DNA of 33,777 bases from Candidatus Nezhaarchaeota archaeon (GCA_026413605.1 JAOAKM010000009.1:1-33777), one strand, 5' to 3'. Numbered from the stretch's first letter, positions 23,901 through 32,192 are shown. The notes: generated by a model not told the origin, from the letters alone. Translations and numbers: made by a program.

Positions 23901-24755
23901 GTGGAGGGTGAAGCTACTAAGGGACGCTGCCTAGTGAAGCTGGAGGGGGCCAGGTACCCTAGGTTCCTAACACCATCGTCCGAGCCCTTCAACCCGCTGG
24001 AGCTAATGAGAGCTACGGAGGCTATCGTATGCCGCCCGGGCCCCGAGGGGCTTGAGCGAAAGTACACGGCCTTCTACGCAACCGGCGTATACGGAGGAAT
24101 AGCCACTGGCTACGCCGTCGGCTGCTCGCTTCGGTGCTTCTTCTGCTGGTCTGAGCTCAGTAGAGACTTCCCTGAGCTACGGGGCGAGTTCTACAGCCCG
24201 GCCGCGGCCTACCGTAAACTAGACGAGGCTGCGAAGAAGTATAGGGTGAAGAAGCTTAGGCTATCAGGTGCTGAGCCGCTGCTTGGAGTAGAGCACACGA
24301 TAGCTCTGCTCGAGTACGTAGAGGCCTCTAGCTACTCACTCTTCATCCTAGAGACGAACGGTATTGCGCTGGGAGCTAGTAAGGAGCTAGCTGAGAGGCT
24401 AGCTAGGTTTAGCAAGATCCACGTCAGAGTCTCGCTTAAGGCAGCTGGGCCCCAAGAATTTCAGAGGCGCACGGGTGCGAGGGGGGAGTTCTACGAGCTG
24501 CCCTTTAAGGCCATTGAGCACTTACTAGATTCGGGCGTAAGCTTCCACGTGGCCGCTATGAGCGACCCCCGCATCATGTCCAGGGGGGAGAGGATAGCGT
24601 TGATTGAGAGGCTGCGCGACATTGATCCGAGGGCAGCTGCCAACCTGGAGGAGGAGGTGTGTGACCCCTACGACTCCACGCTAATTAGGATGGCTGCCTA
24701 CGGTATCGACCCGGTCGAGTTCTTCACTAGGGGAGGGGCATGGAGGAGAGGGTGA
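23901..24755 (+). CDS. radical SAM protein, archaeal, function unknown
   Basis: The CSLRCFFC motif (Cys75, 79 and 82) ligates the radical-SAM [4Fe-4S] cluster; LRLSGAEPLLG and LFILETNGIALG match the later SAM-binding strands. The N-terminal 70 residues form a family-specific extension (GYAVGCSLRCFFCW). It resembles an uncharacterised archaeal radical SAM group; no substrate is known to me. GTG start at 23901. The following small gene overlaps by 16 nt and is presumably its partner. Confidence 0.8.
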   Translation: MEGEATKGRCLVKLEGARYPRFLTPSSEPFNPLELMRATEAIVCRPGPEGLERKYTAFYATGVYGGIATGYAVGCSLRCFFCWSELSRDFPELRGEFYSPAAAYRKLDEAAKKYRVKKLRLSGAEPLLGVEHTIALLEYVEASSYSLFILETNGIALGASKELAERLARFSKIHVRVSLKAAGPQEFQRRTGARGEFYELPFKAIEHLLDSGVSFHVAAMSDPRIMSRGERIALIERLRDIDPRAAANLEEEVCDPYDSTLIRMAAYGIDPVEFFTRGGAWRRG

Positions 24756-25018
24756 GGCTAGGCTTAGCTATCTTAATTGAGGCTGAGGCTGAGGGGGAGG
24801 ACGAGGAGCTCGTTAGGCTGATTGAGAAAGTAGCGAGGAAGATAGGGGGATCGGAGGAGTTAATCGCGGAGCTAAGCGACTTACTAGGCCTACCCCCTAG
24901 AGTAGCTTTATGTAGGCTAATGAGGAGGAAGGAGTGGGAGGAAGCGTTGAGGAAAGCGTCAGAGAAATACCTAGAGCAGAAGCTAAAAGTACTTGAGCAG
25001 CTAGTGGGGCAGCCTTAA
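24740..25018 (+). CDS. small helical protein, unknown
   Basis: These 92 residues are Glu- and Leu-rich and predicted mostly helical, with no cysteine cluster and a basic segment RRKEWEEALRK. The ATG overlaps the radical SAM gene by 16 nt, so the two are translationally coupled. I recognise no family. It may be a partner or substrate-binding subunit for the radical SAM enzyme; that is only inference. Confidence 0.6.
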   Translation: MEERVRLGLAILIEAEAEGEDEELVRLIEKVARKIGGSEELIAELSDLLGLPPRVALCRLMRRKEWEEALRKASEKYLEQKLKVLEQLVGQP

Positions 25019-25052
25019 TGTAGCGCATTGCGCAGCGCTGGAGTAATGCTAG

Positions 25053-25063
25053 AAATATTTAAG
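25053..25063 (+). promoter_or_regulatory. TATA box for rtcB
   Basis: AAATATTTAAG ends 27 nt before the GTG at 25090, so the transcript is probably nearly leaderless. Confidence 0.6.
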
Positions 25064-25089
25064 AAGTTCTTGAAGCTTCTTCACGCTAG

Positions 25090-26547
25090 GTGCTAGCGTT
25101 GACTATCCCGCTCAAGAAGATAGATAAGTGTACCTGGGAAATTCCTCAGAGCTACAAGCCGGGGATGAGGGTCCCTGCTAGGGTGTACGCTGACGAGGTG
25201 CTCCTCGAGAAGATGAAGGAGGATCTCACGCTAGAACAGGCGGCTAACGTAGCCTACCTCCCAGGCATCTATAAGTGGTCGGTCACGCTGCCCGATGGGC
25301 ATCAAGGCTACGGGTTCCCTATAGGCGGCGTCGCGGCTCTAGATGCCGACGAGGGGGTAATAAGCCCTGGAGGGATAGGGTACGACATAAATTGTGGCGT
25401 TAGGCTACTTAGGACAGACTTGACTATAGAAGACGTTAAGCCGAGGATAAGGGAGCTCATAGACATGGTGTACAGCCTAGTCCCCTCGGGGCTGGGCTCA
25501 ACGGGGAAGATCAGGCTTGGGCGCGGAGAGATTGATCGAGTGCTAGCTGAAGGAGTAGACTGGGCTATCGACAAAGGTTACGGCTGGGACGAGGACAAGG
25601 AAAACTGCGAGGAGAGGGGCTGCATGGAGGGCGCAGACCCAGATAAAGTGTCGAGCACGGCTAAGGAGAGGGGGCTTGAGCAACTAGGCACGCTAGGCAG
25701 CGGGAACCACTTCCTAGAAGTACAGGTAGTAGACAAGGTGTTTGATAGAGAGAGCGCTAAGGCGATGGGGGTCTTTGGAGAGGGACAGGTCACGGTCATG
25801 ATACACACGGGCAGCCGAGGGCTAGGCCACCAAGTCTGTGGCGACTACCTCAGGGTAATGGAGGCCGCGGTAAAGAAGTACAAGATATCCATCCCGGACC
25901 GTGAGCTAGCCTGCGCCCCCACGACTTCACGCGAGGCCGAAGACTACTTCGCGGCAATGAGCTGCGCCGCTAACTTTGCGTGGGCGAACCGCCAGTGCAT
26001 AACGCACTGGGTACGCGAGGCCTTCGAGAAGGTGTTGAAGACGAGCGCTGAGAAGATAGGGCTGAGGCTAGTCTACGACGTCGCCCACAACATATGTAAA
26101 GTAGAGGACCACCGCGTAGATGGAGCCACTAGGAAGACCTACGTGCACCGCAAGGGAGCTACGCGCGCCTTTCCCCGAGAGCACCCTGAAATTCCGCCTT
26201 GGTACAGGCCAGTAGGCCAGCCAGTAATTATACCTGGAAGCATGGGGACTAGCTCCTGGCTCCTCGTGGGGACGCCTAGAAGCATGGAGATAAGCTTCGG
26301 CTCCACTGCTCACGGAGCCGGCAGAATGATGTCTAGAGAGGCGGCCCTCAGAGCCGTTAGAGGGTCAGAGGTCAGGAGCGAGCTGGAGAGCCGGGGGATA
26401 GCTGTCAGGGCCGCTAACATAAGAGTTCTCGCAGAGGAATGGGACAGGGCCTACAAGGACGTTGACAGGGTCGTTGAGGTGAGCCACGTAGTAGGCATCG
26501 CGACTAAGGTGGCTAGGCTGAGGCCGCTAGCTGTAACGAAAGGCTAG
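25090..26547 (+). CDS. rtcB: RtcB tRNA-splicing RNA ligase
   Basis: The 485-residue protein has the full RtcB set: SPGGIGYDINCGVRLLRTD (metal-binding Cys), GTLGSGNHFLEVQV, MIHTGSRGLGHQV, and AHGAGRMMSREAA containing the guanylylated His. RtcB ligates 2',3'-cyclic phosphate and 5'-OH RNA ends in tRNA splicing with GTP and Mn2+. Archaeal rtcB genes often hold an intein; none is present here. GTG start at 25090, with an alternative TTG three codons later. Confidence 0.96.
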   Translation: MLALTIPLKKIDKCTWEIPQSYKPGMRVPARVYADEVLLEKMKEDLTLEQAANVAYLPGIYKWSVTLPDGHQGYGFPIGGVAALDADEGVISPGGIGYDINCGVRLLRTDLTIEDVKPRIRELIDMVYSLVPSGLGSTGKIRLGRGEIDRVLAEGVDWAIDKGYGWDEDKENCEERGCMEGADPDKVSSTAKERGLEQLGTLGSGNHFLEVQVVDKVFDRESAKAMGVFGEGQVTVMIHTGSRGLGHQVCGDYLRVMEAAVKKYKISIPDRELACAPTTSREAEDYFAAMSCAANFAWANRQCITHWVREAFEKVLKTSAEKIGLRLVYDVAHNICKVEDHRVDGATRKTYVHRKGATRAFPREHPEIPPWYRPVGQPVIIPGSMGTSSWLLVGTPRSMEISFGSTAHGAGRMMSREAALRAVRGSEVRSELESRGIAVRAANIRVLAEEWDRAYKDVDRVVEVSHVVGIATKVARLRPLAVTKG

Positions 26548-26695
26548 CTACACCTTAACGCTAGCTAGTACGGCTTCTCCCTAGAAGCGGGCGCGTGGCT
26601 TATGTCGACGCACTGCCCATAATAGCATGAAAGTAGGGGCTCTACGCCTAGACCAGCAGCCTAAGTCCTAAACGACGTCACGGAGCCTGAGGAGC

Positions 26696-27190
26696 CTACT
26701 TCCTAAATAGCTTCCTGAACCTTGGATGCAGCTTCTCTAAGGCTAAGCTCTCCTCTAGAGCCTTAACTAAGCCCGGCATTGCTCTCAGTAGGTCAGTGAG
26801 GGTGACCATCCCGATTAGCTTGCCGCCCTCAACTATCGGGAGTCTCTTTATACCGCGGCTTACCATGAACTTGGCCGCGTAGACAACGTCCATATCAGGG
26901 TCCCCTGTTATTAAGGGCCTAGTCATCACCTTGGAGACCTTGGTCGCCCTAGGGTCTAAGCATGGGACTATCACCTTCTTAAGCAAGTCTCTCTCAGTCA
27001 CTATCCCCACGGGCTTACCGTCCTTAGTGACGACTAGGGACCCAATGCTGTGCTGACACATGATGTCCGCGGCCTTAACTACGCTCTCGTCCTCCTCTAT
27101 CGTCTTAACGTCTTTCGCGGCAATATCGACGACGCGGAGCATAGAGACACCGGCCACCGAGGGGGCTTGGGTGTTAATAAGGCTTACCAT
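26696..27190 (-). CDS. CBS-domain pair protein
   Basis: Two CBS domains fill the protein: the first from VVDIAAKDVKTIEEDESVVKA to VGIVTERDLLKKV, the second from VSKVMTRPLITGDPDMDV to IGMVTLTDLLRAMP. Such pairs bind adenine nucleotides and act as energy-sensing regulators. The ATG at 27190 gives 164 residues; an internal ATG (MLRVVDI) about 16 codons later could be the true start. Stand-alone gene; target unknown. Confidence 0.85.
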   Translation of the reverse strand: MVSLINTQAPSVAGVSMLRVVDIAAKDVKTIEEDESVVKAADIMCQHSIGSLVVTKDGKPVGIVTERDLLKKVIVPCLDPRATKVSKVMTRPLITGDPDMDVVYAAKFMVSRGIKRLPIVEGGKLIGMVTLTDLLRAMPGLVKALEESLALEKLHPRFRKLFRK

Positions 27191-27421
27191 AGCCCTCGGC
27201 CGCCCTCAGGCTTCGCAGCAGCGATACGACAGCGCTACGTTGTTATAGCTCGTAAGGCGCGTACTAGGCGTAGCGATCGCCTCGCAGCCGTGGCGCCGTG
27301 GACATGGGCGAGGAGGCTAGCTTAAGCGAAGGGAGCCGGGTAGGACGAGGGATACGTATTCGTAACAGCCACCCGCGCGTCGAGGAGCTAGAGAGCTACC
27401 ATGAGGCTAGTAGAAGAAGAG

Positions 27422-27886
27422 CTACTTTATGCGGTACATGAATATCTTATGGGTAGTCCAGCTATCGTAAACCTCCTCCACCCTAACAGGCCTCCACCCA
27501 GGAACTTCAAAGTCGTGGCTCACTATGCGCGCACCAGACCTAAGCTCTCTCTCGAGCTTAGGTTTAAGCTTCTCGTTCACGCTCGTCAGTAAGTACAGCG
27601 TAACTACGCTCGCCTCGCTTATGTCTATGTCGTAGAAGCTCCCGTGGATTACCTTAACCCTGCCATCAAGGCCGTACTCCTTGATCTTCCTCTCTATTTG
27701 GGTGAAGAGGTCTTTACGGAGCTCAATGCCTACGGCGCGCGCACCGAACTCCTTAGCCGCCATGAACAAGATCCTGCCGTCTCCAGCCCCTAGATCGTAG
27801 ACCACGTCGTTCTGGCTAACGTTCGCTATTTCGAGCATGCGGCGCACTACGTGCTCAGGGGTGGCTACGAAGGGGACGTCGTACAA
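27422..27886 (-). CDS. aKMT-like protein-lysine methyltransferase
   Basis: VPFVATPEHVVRRMLEIANV followed by VVYDLGAGDGRILFMAAKEFGARAVGIELRK is the motif I of class I SAM methyltransferases and closely resembles crenarchaeal protein-lysine methyltransferase aKMT. The longest frame starts at 28000, but a TATA-like GGTTATATTC (27921-27932, - strand) would put transcription start downstream of it, and a TTG at 27886 has GGAGG eight nucleotides upstream, giving 154 residues, close to the aKMT length (about 160). Known relatives methylate lysines of Cren7 and other proteins. Substrate here unproven. Confidence 0.8.
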   Translation of the reverse strand: MYDVPFVATPEHVVRRMLEIANVSQNDVVYDLGAGDGRILFMAAKEFGARAVGIELRKDLFTQIERKIKEYGLDGRVKVIHGSFYDIDISEASVVTLYLLTSVNEKLKPKLERELRSGARIVSHDFEVPGWRPVRVEEVYDSWTTHKIFMYRIK

Positions 27887-27920
27887 TGGTCCAGCCTCCG
27901 CCGCTGAGTGTAAGCTCAGC

Positions 27921-27932
27921 TGAATATAACCT
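27921..27932 (-). promoter_or_regulatory. TATA box for the methyltransferase gene
   Basis: GGTTATATTCA on the - strand lies about 35-45 nt upstream of the TTG at 27886 and inside the longest open frame, arguing for the shorter protein. Confidence 0.5.
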
Positions 27933-28129
27933 TTCTTAGCATAGCGATAGCTATCTAGAGGCTTGCTGCAGATGAATGCGCAGGGCCTCGTCCTTAGCAC
28001 TTACCACGCGCGGAGCAATAGGTTCAGCCCCTTCCCCTAAGTAGCTAACGGGGCTAGCCTCGTGGCTCTACGAAGGGAGCTCTTGGCTTAGGGGTTCTCA
28101 AGGGTAAAGCTGAAGGTTACAGAGGATCG

Positions 28130-28344
28130 CTGCCTAAGGCTATCACTTCCACTATGTATAGAGGAGGCTTAGGCAGAAGCTATAGGTTCCTTTAATAAGA
28201 GCGAGGGCTTCGACTAGGGTCTTTATCGTTAAGCTGTGAAAGACCAGGCTGAGGTGTGGTTTAGGCTCTGTCTAAGCTTAAGGCGCAGGTACCTGCGCCC
28301 AGAGGCTTTTAACAGATTAAGGGCTGCGGGGCTGCATCAGCCCT
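28130..28344. other. non-coding stretch with a series of hairpins (possible structured RNA)
   Basis: The 28001-28536 region has no credible gene. Within it four inverted repeats follow each other: CTGCCTAAG/CTTAGGCAG (28130-28138 with 28168-28176), GGTCTTT/AAAGACC (28218-28224 with 28239-28245), the perfect 18-bp palindrome GGCGCAGGTACCTGCGCC (28282-28299), and GGGCTG-CAT-CAGCCC (28329-28343). A TATA-like CTTTAATAAG (28189-28198) precedes the last three. A structured non-coding RNA on the + strand is possible; regulatory DNA sites are the alternative. Confidence 0.35.
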
Positions 28345-28485
28345 CTATGCTGTTGGAGCCTCTAAGGGGCCAAGGTGAGCCTAGACTAGTAAGCCTGAGC
28401 GCCGTGAATTAAACGAGCGAAGACTACGAGCAATTGAGCGCTGATGCCTGGCGCGCGATGTAAGCGGGTGGCTCCTTAAGCAAGC

Positions 28486-28500
28486 GGTGTTTAAATCACC
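28486..28500 (+). promoter_or_regulatory. TATA element inside a dyad
   Basis: GGTGTTTAAATCACC is a near-perfect inverted repeat whose centre is a TATA-like TTTAAA, about 37 nt before the GTG at 28537. A regulator binding this dyad would compete with TBP, so it may be both promoter and operator. Confidence 0.4.
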
Positions 28501-28536
28501 CCGGCGCCTAGGAGGAGCGAGGAGAGAAGAACTAGG

Positions 28537-28779
28537 GTGGAGAGCGTGAGCAGGCTGGTCCTTCAACAAATACTCAGCGAGATAGGGGTCTGGCTAAGCA
28601 GCATTGATTTTGAGCAGCTATATAGAGAGCTCACCGCTTACTTCGGGCTCGCGGGGGCCTTAGATGAGTGCCGAGCCCTAGAGGAGGCGTGGAGGGACCC
28701 GTACACTAGGAGGAGCGTTGAGGAGTTCGTGAAGGCCTGGGTAAGGAGGAAAAGGAGCGTAGTGGCGATTAAGGCCTAG
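28537..28779 (+). CDS. small helical protein, unknown
   Basis: These 80 residues start at GTG and look helical and amphipathic (RLVLQQILSEIGVWLSSIDF, then CRALEEAWRDPYTRR) with a basic C-terminus (KAWVRRKR). A purine-rich stretch with GGAGAG and a TATA/dyad element precede it, which supports a real gene. No family recognised. Convergent with the COG2426 membrane protein gene. Confidence 0.5.
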   Translation: MESVSRLVLQQILSEIGVWLSSIDFEQLYRELTAYFGLAGALDECRALEEAWRDPYTRRSVEEFVKAWVRRKRSVVAIKA

Positions 28780-28786
28780 GATAGCG

Positions 28787-29302
28787 CTATGGCCACCTAG
28801 CCACAGTGCCTACGAGGAGCGCGAGGACGTATACTATTAGGACGGCGGCTAAGACCCCTAGCCATATGGATAGCACTGCCCTCCCCCTCTTCATCCCTAG
28901 CACGTGGGCAGCGAGCGAGGCGGTCCAAGCGCCTGTAAAGGGGAGCGGGATAGCTGTAAATATCGCGAGCCCTAGCGCCCCATACTTATCGACGTACGGC
29001 CCAGCCCTATTACGAGCACTCCACACTAGCTTAAAGTATAGGCGGGCTAGCTTCGTAAGGAGGCCGGGGCCATCTTCCCTCAGCTGCCTAGTCAAAAAGG
29101 CTTCGAGCCTACTTAGGAGAGAGAGGAGGAAGGGCACTGGGAGTGAGTTACCGATAATAGTCACAGAGAGCACGAGTACCGGGCTTAGGCCTAAGGCTAA
29201 GCCTAGCGGCACAGCCGCCCTAGCCTCGAGTAGGGGGAGGAGGGCTGTTATGAAGACGGTAAGCGCTCCTAATATTACGGGGGCCTCGAGGAGGCTACTC
29301 AC
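28787..29302 (-). CDS. COG2426 small multidrug export-like membrane protein
   Basis: The 171 residues have about four to five hydrophobic segments with the family motifs TALLPLLEARAAVPLGLALG at the N-terminus, VTIIGNSLPVPFLL and FTAIPLPFTGAWTASLAAHVLG. This is the Sm_multidrug_ex (PF06695-type) family, named for multidrug export but without firm function. Its start overlaps the enoyl-CoA hydratase stop by 8 nt, so it is the last gene of that operon. Transport of an acid related to the pathway is inference. Confidence 0.8.
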   Translation of the reverse strand: MSSLLEAPVILGALTVFITALLPLLEARAAVPLGLALGLSPVLVLSVTIIGNSLPVPFLLSLLSRLEAFLTRQLREDGPGLLTKLARLYFKLVWSARNRAGPYVDKYGALGLAIFTAIPLPFTGAWTASLAAHVLGMKRGRAVLSIWLGVLAAVLIVYVLALLVGTVARWP

Positions 29303-30080
29303 CTTTGTACATGGGCCTCCGCTTTTCTACGAAGGCTCTAACTCCTTCATGGGCGTCGTGGGTGGAGAACAAGAGGCTCCAGGCCTCAGCCTCGTAGTCT
29401 AATCCAGGGCTCAGCGTGTTCTCCAAGGCCTTGTTGAGCTGCTCTTTCGCTATCCTCAAGGCCACCGGGCTCTTTTCAGCTAGCTTAAGCGCTAAGGCCT
29501 CTGCTTCCTCCTTGAGCTTCTCGTGGGGCACTACCCTATTAACTATGCCTAGCTTCTCGGCCTCTACGGCTGAGACGCGGTCTCCAGTTAGCACTAGCAT
29601 CTTGGCCCTGCGAACGCCCACGAGCCGCCATAGCCTCTGGGTAGCCCCCCAGCCGGGCGTGACTCCCACATTAACCTCAGCTTGGCTAAATACAGCGTTT
29701 TCAGAGGCTATGGCTAAGTCGCAGCTGAGGACGAGCTCCATGCCCCCGCCCATGGCGTAGCCGCTGACTGCAGCTATTACTGGTTTAGGCAGCTCTTCTA
29801 TGAGCTTGAAGACCTTGTGGCCGAGCTTCGATAGCTCCCTGGCCTCCAGCGGAGTCCTAACGGCAGCCTCCTTTAGGTCTAGTCCAGCGCAGAAGGCTTT
29901 CTCGCCCGCCCCTGTTAAGATCACGGCCCTGACCTCAGGATCCCTGCCCGCCTCTCTCAGCGCTTCCTCGAGCTCTAAGAGGGCCTGTCTATTTAGGGCG
30001 TTGAGGGCCTGGGGCCTATTAATCGTTATCCAAGCCACCGGCCCTCTCTTTTCATATAAAATATTAGTGGGAGTGGGCAA
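29295..30080 (-). CDS. enoyl-CoA hydratase (crotonase; candidate dienoyl-CoA hydratase)
   Basis: A canonical 261-residue crotonase: AFCAGLDLKEA oxyanion-hole region, KPVIAAVSGYAMGGGMELVLSCDLA and FSQAEVNVGVTPGWGATQRL with both catalytic-region glutamates (in GGGMEL and QAEV). Such enzymes hydrate trans-2-enoyl-CoA. Given the nearby benzoyl-CoA-reductase-like and alcohol dehydrogenase genes, it could be cyclohexa-1,5-diene-1-carbonyl-CoA hydratase (Dch, about 258 residues); ordinary short-chain enoyl-CoA hydratase is equally compatible. Co-transcribed with the 3-hydroxyacyl-CoA dehydrogenase (32-nt gap). Confidence 0.9.
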   Translation of the reverse strand: MPTPTNILYEKRGPVAWITINRPQALNALNRQALLELEEALREAGRDPEVRAVILTGAGEKAFCAGLDLKEAAVRTPLEARELSKLGHKVFKLIEELPKPVIAAVSGYAMGGGMELVLSCDLAIASENAVFSQAEVNVGVTPGWGATQRLWRLVGVRRAKMLVLTGDRVSAVEAEKLGIVNRVVPHEKLKEEAEALALKLAEKSPVALRIAKEQLNKALENTLSPGLDYEAEAWSLLFSTHDAHEGVRAFVEKRRPMYKGE

Positions 30081-30112
30081 GCGCCTACTTCCTCTCCACC
30101 CTTACCTCAACG

Positions 30113-30994
30113 CTACTTCTTCTTAGTATAGTCGTAGAAGCCTCGGCCACTTTTACGCCCAGTCCAGCCAGCTCTCACCATTTGCTTTAAGATGACCGGC
30201 GGAGCGTACTTAGGGTCGTTAGTCTCCCGGTAGATAGACTCCAGCACGTCGAGGGTAGTGTCCAGCCCTATTAAGTCTAAGAGCTCCAGCGGGCCCATGG
30301 GCATGTTGTAGCCGAGCTTCATGGCCGCGTCTATGTCCTCAGCGGTGGCAATGCCCTGCTCATAAGCCCTCATGGCCTCAGCTAAGTACGGGAGCGCCAG
30401 CCTATTGGCTATGAAGCCCGGCACGTCCTTGACGACCACCGGCGTCTTGCCGAGCTTAATAGCTATGTCCTTAATTAGCTGAACAGTCTCATCAGACGTC
30501 GACAGCCCTCTAACTACCTCGACTAGCCTCATGACGGGGACGGGGTTAAAGAAGTGCATTCCAACCACCCGGTCTGGGCGTTTCGTAGCCCCAGCTAGGG
30601 CAGTTATGCTTAGCGTTGAAGTATTGCTGGCCAAGACCGTTTGCTTAGGACACTTCTCATCGAGCTCTTTAAAGAGCTGCTTCTTTAACTCGAGGTTCTC
30701 GAAGATGGCCTCTACGACGAGGTCGGCGTTTCTAGCCGCCTCATCTAGGCTAGTAGTGGTCTTAATCCTATTTAACGCAGCCTCTGCCTCTTCCTTCTTA
30801 AGCTTCCCCTTCTCCACAGCCTTATAGAGGCCGAAGGGGCCGTTCTTAATAGTTTCAACGCCCCTCCTCAAGACTTCTTCAGACACGTCTCTGGCTACTA
30901 CGTTAAAGCCAGACTGGGCGAAGACCTGCGCGATGCCGGTGCCCATGACGCCGAAGCCTACAACAGTTACGTTCCTAACGTCCTCAGCCCTCAT
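30113..30994 (-). CDS. 3-hydroxyacyl-CoA (3-hydroxybutyryl-CoA-type) dehydrogenase
   Basis: The 293 residues show the NAD site VTVVGFGVMGTGIAQVFAQS, the catalytic SNTSTLSI and GMHFFNPVPVMRLVEVV (active-site His and Asn region), and the C-terminal GFIANRLALPYLAEAM and LGYNMPMGPLELLDLIGLD. It oxidises a 3-hydroxyacyl-CoA with NAD+. ATG start with GGTG upstream and a TATA-like CTTATAAG at 31027-31036. Candidate for oxidising 3-hydroxypimeloyl-CoA after ring opening; chain-length specificity is not visible. Confidence 0.93.
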   Translation of the reverse strand: MRAEDVRNVTVVGFGVMGTGIAQVFAQSGFNVVARDVSEEVLRRGVETIKNGPFGLYKAVEKGKLKKEEAEAALNRIKTTTSLDEAARNADLVVEAIFENLELKKQLFKELDEKCPKQTVLASNTSTLSITALAGATKRPDRVVGMHFFNPVPVMRLVEVVRGLSTSDETVQLIKDIAIKLGKTPVVVKDVPGFIANRLALPYLAEAMRAYEQGIATAEDIDAAMKLGYNMPMGPLELLDLIGLDTTLDVLESIYRETNDPKYAPPVILKQMVRAGWTGRKSGRGFYDYTKKK

Positions 30995-31026
30995 AATACA
31001 CCACGAAGCATAGTTAATGCGCAGCC

Positions 31027-31036
31027 CTTATAAGCC
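31027..31036 (-). promoter_or_regulatory. TATA box for the 3-hydroxyacyl-CoA dehydrogenase operon
   Basis: GGCTTATAAG on the - strand lies about 33-42 nt upstream of the ATG at 30994. Confidence 0.55.
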
Positions 31037-31084
31037 TTTAAGTAAGTCACTGAGGGCCTCGGCGATGCATAGTAGCTATCTCGT

Positions 31085-31090
31085 AAAAAA
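31085..31090 (-). terminator. T6 tract after the alcohol dehydrogenase gene
   Basis: Six T on the - strand about 55 nt past the dehydrogenase stop, upstream of the next promoter; a likely archaeal terminator. Confidence 0.4.
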
Positions 31091-31143
31091 GGCCTTACTA
31101 TGGATAAAGAGCCAGGCCTCTATTTTAGCTAGCGGGGGCTAGC

Positions 31144-32160
31144 TTAAGGGACTACTATAGCCCTAGTTACTTTTCCTTCTTCGAGGAGCTTAAAGGCCTC
31201 GTTAACTTCCTCTAGAGGTAGCTTGTGCGACACTAGCAGCCTTATCTTTCCAGCTCTAACTAGCTCTATGGCTCCGTAGTAATCTATGGGCCTGCACCCC
31301 ATTACCCCCTTAATCTCCAGCTCTCTAAACATTAGCCTACCGGCGTTAATCGAAATAGGCTTATCTGAGTAACCGATTACGATGAGGCGCCCGCCCTGCC
31401 TCACGCTCTCAAAGGCCTGCTCCATTACCTGGGGCACGCCAGTACAGTCGAAGGCTACGTCGACTCCGCCACCAGTCAGCCTCCTTATAGTCCTGAGGGG
31501 CTCCTTATCCTCCCTCAAGTTAATGATCTGCCACGCGCCGAGCTCTCTCGCCAGCCTTAAGTTGTCTTCACGCCTGCCTAGCGCTATTACTCTGCCTCCG
31601 AGCGCTGCGGCTATTTGGACAGTGTTCAGCCCAAGCCCTCCAGTAGCCCCCCATACAGCTACAGTTTCACCTGGCTTAAGCTCAGCTCGCCTAACGACTG
31701 CTGCATAGGGGCTTGTGACTGCATCAGCTATTACCGCCCCCTCTTGTAGAGGTACTTCGTCAGGTAGCTTAATGAGGTCCTTGGCTGGGGCCTTGAAGTA
31801 CTCCGCGTACCCTCCATCGATCATGTTGCCCACCATTAGTAAGTTCAAGCATATGTTCTCACGCCCTATGCGACAGTAGTAGCACTTGCCGCAGGGGATT
31901 ATGGCGGGGACGAGTACCCGGTCTCCTACCTTAACCTCCTTTACGCCCTCGCCCACTTCAGCCACCGTACCGGAGATCTCGTGCCCAAGTATCATGGGCG
32001 GCTTCTTAAACGTGGGGACGCCCTTTAAGTAATGTAGGTCAGTATGACATACGCCGCAAGCAGCCACCCTAATTAGCGCCTCACCAGGCCCTGGCTTAGG
32101 CGTTGGGTATTCTTCAACCTTCAGCGGCTGATTCGGGCCGTAAAACACAGCAGCCTTCAA
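31144..32160 (-). CDS. zinc-dependent alcohol dehydrogenase (candidate 6-hydroxycyclohex-1-ene-1-carbonyl-CoA dehydrogenase)
   Basis: A 338-residue medium-chain dehydrogenase: catalytic zinc Cys in AACGVCHTDLHYL, GHEISG, structural zinc cysteines in PCGKCYYCRIGRENIC, and the nucleotide fold VAVWGATGGLGLNTVQIAA (GATGGLG, one step off the classic GxGxxG). Starts at TTG 32160, with GGTGG and a TATA-like element upstream. In the Thauera-type benzoyl-CoA pathway the Had enzyme (also a zinc ADH) oxidises the 6-hydroxy intermediate. Position next to benzoyl-CoA-reductase-like genes supports that reading, but a general alcohol dehydrogenase cannot be excluded. Confidence 0.85.
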   Translation of the reverse strand: MKAAVFYGPNQPLKVEEYPTPKPGPGEALIRVAACGVCHTDLHYLKGVPTFKKPPMILGHEISGTVAEVGEGVKEVKVGDRVLVPAIIPCGKCYYCRIGRENICLNLLMVGNMIDGGYAEYFKAPAKDLIKLPDEVPLQEGAVIADAVTSPYAAVVRRAELKPGETVAVWGATGGLGLNTVQIAAALGGRVIALGRREDNLRLARELGAWQIINLREDKEPLRTIRRLTGGGVDVAFDCTGVPQVMEQAFESVRQGGRLIVIGYSDKPISINAGRLMFRELEIKGVMGCRPIDYYGAIELVRAGKIRLLVSHKLPLEEVNEAFKLLEEGKVTRAIVVP

Positions 32161-32192
32161 CTAAGCCACCGACGAAGAGCTGTACGCTTAGC

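Noticed and set aside
25090-26547. Possible intein in rtcB
   Set aside because: The protein is full length (485) with uninterrupted motifs; no intein present.
27191-27421. Possible small gene in the + strand frames here (27050-27592)
   Set aside because: The frames run antisense into the CBS and methyltransferase genes, have no ribosome site, and the translations show no family.
28806-29402. 198-codon + strand open frame
   Set aside because: Antisense to the COG2426 membrane gene and the crotonase C-terminus, both well supported; serine/threonine/proline-rich shadow.
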